From: Candidatus Sulfopaludibacter sp. SbA3
GTDB lineage: Bacteria; Acidobacteriota; Vicinamibacteria; Vicinamibacterales; UBA2999
Assembly (NCBI GenBank): GCA_945903265.1
Contig: CAMDNQ010000001.1
Span: forward strand, 124,001-188,000
Direction of reading: 5' to 3'
DNA length: 64,000 nucleotides
Part shown: positions 59,033 to 64,000 of the stretch, in pieces
Layout of the letters: each line of letters starts with the position of its first letter
Numbering within the stretch: the first letter of the stretch is position 1
Position numbers and translations under genes: made by a program
The notes under the pieces: model-generated
What the model was told of the DNA's origin: nothing
The model's database searches: none
Seen by the model: only the letters and a program-made list of their open reading frames with translations

Positions 59033-60201
59033 AGGCGCTCGATCCGCTCGGTCACGGCCGGATCGAGATCCTCGCTTCGAACCAGCGCAGCGTAACGAAG
59101 CAGGGCGTCTCGAGCGGCACCGGCATGGCCGGCCCGTTCTGCCGCATCCGCTAGATAGCGGAATGCCATCGGATCGACCGGCGTCTGCGCGGTGGCATCC
59201 GCCAGCACGCGTTCGGCAGCAGCCGCGTCCCCTGACAGGAACATCGCCCGGCCGTACAGCGTGAGCGTTTCGCTGGAGGCGCCTTGTGCGATGGCCCGGG
59301 GCTGCAGGGCTTCGAGTGCCTTGCCCAGCGCCACACGGTCGTTGCGCTGTTCGGCGGCGGTGAGCCAGACGCGGCCGAGCGCCGTATAGACCGCCACGTT
59401 GTCGGAAAACCGTTCGGCGGCGCGGCCGAGCGTCAGAATCGCGGTGTCGATTCGTCCCCAGCGCGCGTACTCCAATCCCACGGCAATGAGCCGCTCCGGA
59501 CGCGTGGGCTCGAGTGCGGCAAGGGCCTCGAGTTGTTCGATGGCCTCGCGCTGGCGTCCTGCGTGCGCATGCAGCGCGGCGAGTTCCTCCCGCGCCGGAA
59601 CGAATGCGGCGTCGAGCTCCACCGCGCGCGCCAGCGAACGGTACGCGCCTTCATCATCAGGCCGTTCGCGGAGGCACATCGCAAGCAGGTAGTGCGCCTC
59701 GACGAACCTCGGGTCGAGTGCGACCGCAGATTCGAGCGGCGTGATGGCTTCGCCAGACTGCCCGTTCCGGTAATAGGCGAGCGCGAGCTTGTAGAGGACT
59801 CTCGGGGATCGATCATCGAGCTGTATGAAGCCGCGATACAACTCGGCGGCGTGATCGTGTCGGCCCATCGCGGCGCTGACATCGCCCAGGAGCTCGACGG
59901 GACGCGGGGCCGCCGGGTCGAGCGCGGCGGCCTCCCGAAGGTCTCGAAGCGCCGCCGTCAGTTCTCCACGGCGCCGGTAGGCATCGCCACGCTTCAGATA
60001 GGCGAGCATGGAGTCGTTGCGCAACGCCAGGGCGCCGCTGAACGCCTCAATCGCGCCGTAGGTCTCGTCCTGCGCGAGCGCCGCGTCGCCGGCGGCAATC
60101 AGCCGCTGGAACTCGCCGTCCTGACGGGCGCTGTACCACGCGATGACGATGCCGACCGTGAGGGCGATGAGCCCCACAGAAACGACAAGAAGGCGCTTCA
60201 T
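59017..60201 (-). CDS. TPR-repeat protein with N-terminal membrane anchor
   Basis: About 394 aa. One membrane helix (LLVVSVGLIALTVGIVIAWY) followed by roughly ten tetratricopeptide-like repeats (AYLKRGDAYRRRGELTAALR, RVLYKLALAYYRNGQSGEAI, AHYLLAMCLRERPDDEGAYR). Such proteins scaffold complexes; no partner can be named. ATG 60201 is chosen for a GGGGA site 5 nt upstream; ATG 60213 is also possible. It is divergent from the ECF sigma gene and convergent with the permeases. Confidence 0.82.
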   Translation of the reverse strand: MKRLLVVSVGLIALTVGIVIAWYSARQDGEFQRLIAAGDAALAQDETYGAIEAFSGALALRNDSMLAYLKRGDAYRRRGELTAALRDLREAAALDPAAPRPVELLGDVSAAMGRHDHAAELYRGFIQLDDRSPRVLYKLALAYYRNGQSGEAITPLESAVALDPRFVEAHYLLAMCLRERPDDEGAYRSLARAVELDAAFVPAREELAALHAHAGRQREAIEQLEALAALEPTRPERLIAVGLEYARWGRIDTAILTLGRAAERFSDNVAVYTALGRVWLTAAEQRNDRVALGKALEALQPRAIAQGASSETLTLYGRAMFLSGDAAAAERVLADATAQTPVDPMAFRYLADAAERAGHAGAARDALLRYAALVRSEDLDPAVTERIERLQRRL

Positions 60202-60266
60202 GGATGTCCCCATCCTAGCAGAGCCATCGGGAGGGAACTTCGCCGCGGAAACGGCGTCTAAACCGA

Positions 60267-60275
60267 TGGTAGACT
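60267..60275 (+). promoter_or_regulatory. Extended -10 promoter for the sigma/anti-sigma pair
   Basis: TGG-TAGACT (4 of 6). The expected start near 60282 is downstream of GTG 60279, which supports the sigma factor starting at GTG 60309. Confidence 0.45.
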
Positions 60276-60308
60276 CCCGTGAAGACACCTTCTTCTTCCG
60301 GAGAATTC

Positions 60309-60911
60309 GTGAAGAACGCCCCCGCCATCAGCTGGTCGGATGTCGACAGCGGTGAAGCCGCGCTGATTGCGCGCTGCGCCGCCGGGGACGAGACTGCGTG
60401 CGCGGAGCTCGTCACCATCCATCAGCGCATGGTGTACGCCCTCGGGTTTACCCTTCTGGGGAACCACGACGACGCGCTCGATCTCTCGCAGGAAGTCTTC
60501 CTCCGGGTCTTCCGGACCCTCGGCCGTTTCCGCGGTCAGTCAGCCCTCCGCACCTGGATCTATCGCATCGTCGTGAATCAGGCGCGCAATCGCCAGCGCT
60601 GGTGGCGCCGGCGTCGCCGCGCGGAACAGATCTCCCTCGACGAGTACGTGGAGAAGTTCGGCGACCTGGAATCCCGCCACGAAGTGCTGCCGGACCGGCT
60701 GCTGGCCAGCAAGGAGACCGCCGCAAAGATCTGGCAGGCGCTCGATCGCCTGCCGTTCGACCAGCGGACGGCGCTGATCCTCCGAGAAGTCGAGGGCTTG
60801 CGCTATGAGGAGATCGCGTACTCGCTGGACGTCGCTCTTGGGACGGTCAAGTCGCGATTGACGCGCGCGCGCCAGGCGCTGCGCGAGGAACTGCTGGGGC
60901 TTCGGCCATGA
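60309..60911 (+). CDS. ECF RNA polymerase sigma factor (RpoE-like)
   Basis: About 200 aa. Region 2: LIARCAAGDETACAELVTIH, LGNHDDALDLSQEVFLRVFR and ALRTWIYRIVVNQARNR. Region 4: LDRLPFDQRTALILREVEGL, YEEIAYSLDVALGTVKSRLT. A basic stretch (RRRRRAEQ) and acidic linker separate them. GTG 60309 is chosen because GGAG lies 5 nt upstream and the -10 box would place the transcript start after the longer alternative GTG 60279. The stop overlaps the anti-sigma gene by 4 bp, the usual coupling for such pairs. Confidence 0.92.
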   Translation: MKNAPAISWSDVDSGEAALIARCAAGDETACAELVTIHQRMVYALGFTLLGNHDDALDLSQEVFLRVFRTLGRFRGQSALRTWIYRIVVNQARNRQRWWRRRRRAEQISLDEYVEKFGDLESRHEVLPDRLLASKETAAKIWQALDRLPFDQRTALILREVEGLRYEEIAYSLDVALGTVKSRLTRARQALREELLGLRP

Positions 60912-61714
60912 TTCCGTACCTGCCGTGCGACCGCGCCTGGGCTCTGCTCGAGCCGTTCGTGGACGACGAGCTGCCGATGTCGGATCAGGTGCTGCTCGAG
61001 GCGCACCTGCGATGGTGCGACACGTGTCGCGCGCGTGTCGACGACATGCGCCTGATCGCGGCCGCCGTCAGGGCCGCCTCGCCGCCGACCGAACCGCACG
61101 TCAATACGTCGCTTGCGGCGATGCGCCGCGACGTGTTGGCACGTCTCGGCGCAGAGCACGACCAGTCGCTGAGCGTCCGCTGCCGTGCGCTGGTGACGGA
61201 CGTGCGCTATCTGTGGCCGGCGATGGGTGCCACGATTGCGCTCATCCTGTGCGTGTACGCCGCCACGTCCGTGAGCCGCATTGCCCGGGCCGTCAGTCCG
61301 AATTCGATGGCCGCCTTGATTACCATTCTGGCGAGCCCTGGGTCTGATGAGAATCCGCTTTATCTGGACGCGGACATGCTCGCGCCGCGTGGACTGTTCG
61401 TAGGCGAAGCGCTTGCGGGGATTCCGGAGGAAGAGGCCGCGTTCACCGTGTCGGCGACGGTCACGCGGGGCGGGCGCGTCTCGAGTTACGAGGTACTGCC
61501 TTCGTCCGACCTCTCGTCGCACACCACGGCCGTGCGCGACATGGTGGTGCACTCGCGGTTCGAGCCTGCCCAGACGCACGACGGCGCCGTGGCGGTGAAT
61601 GTGGTGTGGCTGCTGACGCGGACGACGGTGAAAGGGTCGGCGAAGGCCGAGGACGCCGAGATCGCCCCTACGGGCGTGCTGGAGCGGCCGGTGCTTCGCC
61701 CCGCGCGCTCGTAA
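60908..61714 (+). CDS. Anti-sigma factor with zinc-finger domain
   Basis: 268 aa. The N-terminus is a zf-HC2 anti-sigma domain: LLEPFVDDELPMSDQVLLEA then HLRWCDTCRARVDD, with the H-x3-C-x2-C zinc site. A membrane helix (PAMGATIALILCVYAATSVS) leads to a periplasmic domain whose end (VTRGGRVSSYEVLPSSD, VHSRFEPAQTHDGAVAVNVV) resembles the TonB C-terminal fold. It should hold the ECF sigma factor at the membrane until an envelope signal arrives. The 3' end overlaps the opposing propeller gene by 47 bp. Confidence 0.88.
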   Translation: MIPYLPCDRAWALLEPFVDDELPMSDQVLLEAHLRWCDTCRARVDDMRLIAAAVRAASPPTEPHVNTSLAAMRRDVLARLGAEHDQSLSVRCRALVTDVRYLWPAMGATIALILCVYAATSVSRIARAVSPNSMAALITILASPGSDENPLYLDADMLAPRGLFVGEALAGIPEEEAAFTVSATVTRGGRVSSYEVLPSSDLSSHTTAVRDMVVHSRFEPAQTHDGAVAVNVVWLLTRTTVKGSAKAEDAEIAPTGVLERPVLRPARS

Positions 61715-63896
61715 CGTTGTTCAGCGAGTCGGTCGCGCGGATGATGACGCCGCGCGCCGCGTCCCCCTCGAGCGGCAGGTCGAACTGCTCGAAGCGCGAA
61801 TCCGCGATTCCATCTTTCGGATAGACGGTCTGCCAGCGGTCGCCGTCGACCGAATATTCCACCTTCTGCACGGCCGAATCGGTGTCGCGGACCTCGAACC
61901 CGAGAATCGCGCGCGCACCCTCACGCCGCGCACCCGTCACCGTGACCGTGGGCGGCGTGTTGTCGACTTCGAAGGTCGTGCTCTCCATCGATCCGGCAAG
62001 CGCCGCGTCGGGAGCATTGGTGGGGAGGTCGGACGCAACCACCTGGACGACGTAGCGTCCATTCGGCACCGAGGTCGTATCCCAGACGAAGATCGCGTCG
62101 CGCAGGCCGCGGCGCAGCACCTTCCAGTCGGTCTCGCCTTCCCGGCGGTACTGCACGTCGTAGACGAGATCGTCACGGTTGTCGTCTTCGGCGCGCCAGA
62201 CGAAGGTCAGGAGCCCCTTCTGATACGCGCGCCGGCCGAGCGCGGGGCCTGCGTTGGTGTTTGCGGCGTTTGCCGTCTGGACGGCCGCCCGGCGGTCCGG
62301 CGTCTCGCCCTCGAAGCCGGCAAGCTCCGGCTCGCCGGTCGGGAAGGGGCGCTGGAATACCGTTCCCGGCGGATGAATGGTGATGGTCGACACACGGGGC
62401 CGTGAGTTCCGCGGGAGATAGGCCGCGATCACCGAATTGAGCACCGGCGCCTGATCGCGGGCGCCCGTCAGGACGGCTCGCCACTGCAGATACCGCGCGC
62501 GCGGACTCACGATCGGGCTGCCGTTGGGATCTGGATAGGGCGCGCTCCAGTCGCTCCAGGTTTCATCGGCTGTCCGGGTATTGCCGGATCGCGTCGATAC
62601 CTGCAGGGTCGTGCCCGCGGGAACCGCGCCCTGCCACTTGACCGCGCCCCACGTGGCCACAGACTGGGCATCCCGGATATCCGAGAGATACGTGCCCCGT
62701 TGCGCGCGCTCGGCAGACAGCCGGAACACTTTTCCCGGATTCGAGGTCGCGAACAGCATCCGGCCGGCCCGGTCGGGCAGAAGCGCCGTCACCTGCTGCA
62801 CCGACGCGCGGGTCACGAGCGTCGGCTGCATCGGATCGCCGGCCAGGCGATAAATCTTGCCTTCGTTGCCCGTCGCCACCAGGACGGCGTTCTCGCCGTC
62901 GAACGCGATGTCGTAGGGCACATCTTCGCGAAGCTGCCATACGAGGTCGGAGACGCCGTCCGGCATGATGCGATAGAGCGCGCCGGTGCCGAGCCCCTGT
63001 GTGCCGCGAGGAGCGGGCGCCGGAGTCGCCGTGCCCGCAGACGCGTCCCCGGCAATCGTGATCGAGAGCACTTCCGTGGAGACGGAGGCGATCGGTTGGG
63101 GCGTTGCAGGTTCCGGTGCCGCGGCCGGTGAAGGCGACGCAGTCCCGCGTCCCGTGACCGCCGCCGCGTAGATGTTGCCGCGAGGGTCAACCCGGATCGC
63201 GTGGATTTCGTTGTAGGGCGAGTCGAGGAGGACGAACGGCTTGCCTGCGGCGTCGAGCTGGAAGACGCGCCCCGGCGATTCGGTGCCCGCGAGGAGCCGG
63301 CGGTCGCGGTCGAATGCCAGCGTCATCACGTGCGTCGCCCGGGTGTTGTAGAAAGGCGTCCCCGTCCCGTTCGGCGCGATCTTGTAGATCATGCCTTTGT
63401 CGCCCGTGCCCGCGAAGACGTTGCCGGCCGTGTCGACAACCAGGCTCCAGATGTACTTGTCCGGCGGATCGTAGAAGACCGCGCTCTTGCCGGCCGCGTC
63501 GATGCGGTAAATCTTTCCGTCGGGGGACGTGGCCGCGTAGATACCGCCGCCCGGCGCCAGCGCGATGGCGTGTACCTCGAGCTCATCGGCGTCGAAGAAG
63601 AGCGTGCTCGCGCCGGCGGGGTCCACGCGGTGGACCTGCCCTTCGTTGCCGCTTCCCACGAAGAGCGATCCATCCGGTGCCCCGATAAGGGTCCACAGAA
63701 ATGGGGCGCTCGATTCGTGAACCACGCTGCTCGCGGGGCCGAGCGTCAGCCGTCCATATGCATCGATGGACAGGTTCTCGACTTCGCCCTGGAGGAACTC
63801 GTTTTCATTTGAGACCTGCCAGAACGTCGGCAGGGAGGCATAGCCGGAGACGGCGGCAAGGCAGACGAAAACCGCCGCGGCAAGAGTTCTTCTCAT
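61668..63896 (-). CDS. Secreted beta-propeller protein
   Basis: 742 aa with a signal peptide (MRRTLAAAVFVCLAAVSGYA). The N-terminal half has many propeller blades of an NHL/SMP-30-like kind (LFVGSGNEGQVHRVDPAG, IYAATSPDGKIYRIDAAG, VFAGTGDKGMIYKIAPNG). A Pro/Ala/Thr linker (about 240-290) follows, then more blades, and the C-terminal third has fibronectin-like strands (VDNTPPTVTVTGARREG). No enzyme motif. The 3' end overlaps the anti-sigma gene by 47 bp tail to tail. A partial gene lies 9 bp upstream on the same strand. Confidence 0.82.
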   Translation of the reverse strand: MRRTLAAAVFVCLAAVSGYASLPTFWQVSNENEFLQGEVENLSIDAYGRLTLGPASSVVHESSAPFLWTLIGAPDGSLFVGSGNEGQVHRVDPAGASTLFFDADELEVHAIALAPGGGIYAATSPDGKIYRIDAAGKSAVFYDPPDKYIWSLVVDTAGNVFAGTGDKGMIYKIAPNGTGTPFYNTRATHVMTLAFDRDRRLLAGTESPGRVFQLDAAGKPFVLLDSPYNEIHAIRVDPRGNIYAAAVTGRGTASPSPAAAPEPATPQPIASVSTEVLSITIAGDASAGTATPAPAPRGTQGLGTGALYRIMPDGVSDLVWQLREDVPYDIAFDGENAVLVATGNEGKIYRLAGDPMQPTLVTRASVQQVTALLPDRAGRMLFATSNPGKVFRLSAERAQRGTYLSDIRDAQSVATWGAVKWQGAVPAGTTLQVSTRSGNTRTADETWSDWSAPYPDPNGSPIVSPRARYLQWRAVLTGARDQAPVLNSVIAAYLPRNSRPRVSTITIHPPGTVFQRPFPTGEPELAGFEGETPDRRAAVQTANAANTNAGPALGRRAYQKGLLTFVWRAEDDNRDDLVYDVQYRREGETDWKVLRRGLRDAIFVWDTTSVPNGRYVVQVVASDLPTNAPDAALAGSMESTTFEVDNTPPTVTVTGARREGARAILGFEVRDTDSAVQKVEYSVDGDRWQTVYPKDGIADSRFEQFDLPLEGDAARGVIIRATDSLNNVTSARGEAPAAPARP

Positions 63897-63905
63897 AAGC
63901 AGAAA

Positions 63906-64000
63906 TTATTCGTCGATCCGCAGCGTGAGCGTGCGCGTGCCGTTGATTGCGTGCTCGGTGGTGACTTCCCACTCTCCGAGCACGGCGTTCTGGAGCGCGC
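63906..64000 (-). CDS. C-terminal end of an unidentified protein (partial)
   Basis: The frame is open from the right edge and stops at TAA (63906-63908 on the plus strand), giving the last 30 residues (NAVLGEWEVTTEHAINGTRT, then LTLRIDE). It ends 9 bp before the propeller gene on the same strand, so they are probably co-transcribed. Too short to assign. Confidence 0.6.
   Translation of the reverse strand, partial: ALQNAVLGEWEVTTEHAINGTRTLTLRIDE

Noticed and set aside
61668-61714. Frameshift joining the anti-sigma and propeller genes
   Set aside because: The genes are on opposite strands and both have normal ends; it is a convergent overlap.

Overview
The window is about 64 kb of GC-rich, densely packed bacterial chromosome with no intergenic gap over 300 bp. 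It most resembles an acidobacterium, possibly Vicinamibacteria-like. The evidence is a secreted VWFA protein of the type common in Acidobacteria, a c-type-cytochrome/PQQ beta-propeller dehydrogenase, BamD and an Mla (MCE) lipid transporter that imply an outer membrane, and separate GlyQ/GlyS subunits. That placement is inference. No rRNA, IS element, prophage or CRISPR array is visible.

Layout. 0-7.6 kb (+): gamma-carbonic anhydrase (cut at the left edge), hisS, aspS, a PhoH-YbeY-CNNM/CorC block, a VOC protein and era, mostly with overlapping ends. 7.6-18.7 kb: a small coiled-coil membrane protein, then mgtE, recO, glyQ, glyS, ppdK (with a histone-like Lys-rich tail), corA and mutL. 18.7-26.2 kb: a membrane-anchored trypsin-like protease, rarA and a TrmH-type methyltransferase (-), greA, a patatin-like protein lacking its Ser nucleophile, a trans-sulfuration PLP enzyme, and a Rossmann-DHH phosphoesterase. 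26.2-32.8 kb (+): VWFA protein, uvrB, mlaE, mlaF, mlaD and two small envelope proteins. 32.8-38 kb: a strong terminator and tRNA-Val, then a salvage/pentose group: upp, a nucleoside-deaminase-like amidohydrolase, hpt, an RpiB-like protein and DeoC. The last two carry features typical of bacterial-microcompartment cargo, but no shell gene is present. 38-41 kb: tRNA-Gly, a GDP-mannose gene pair and pgsA. 41.1-49.5 kb (-): one long compact operon aroC-def-fmt-rsmB-PASTA-rpe-ybgC-epimerase-bamD-hypothetical. 49.5-64 kb: a DUF4399 lipoprotein, a large sigma54 activator, a PilX-like protein with a secreted phosphatase, the PQQ/cytochrome dehydrogenase, DppB/DppC-type permeases, a TPR protein, an ECF sigma/anti-sigma pair and a secreted beta-propeller.

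Across the window there are short tandem repeats. Heptads occur between genes (ACCACCA at three sites, ACTAGAG at one) and in hisS. One octamer family (CTTCGCAC) lies in frame inside both mutL and rsmB, where it encodes the same peptide motif. GC-rich palindromes sit between two convergent gene pairs and in one of them supply the stop codons. Two genes (uvrB and the CNNM gene) appear to start at CTG with good Shine-Dalgarno sites. Several transcription units are preceded by a TGn-TAnnnT extended -10 box, in two cases close enough to the ATG to suggest near-leaderless mRNAs.
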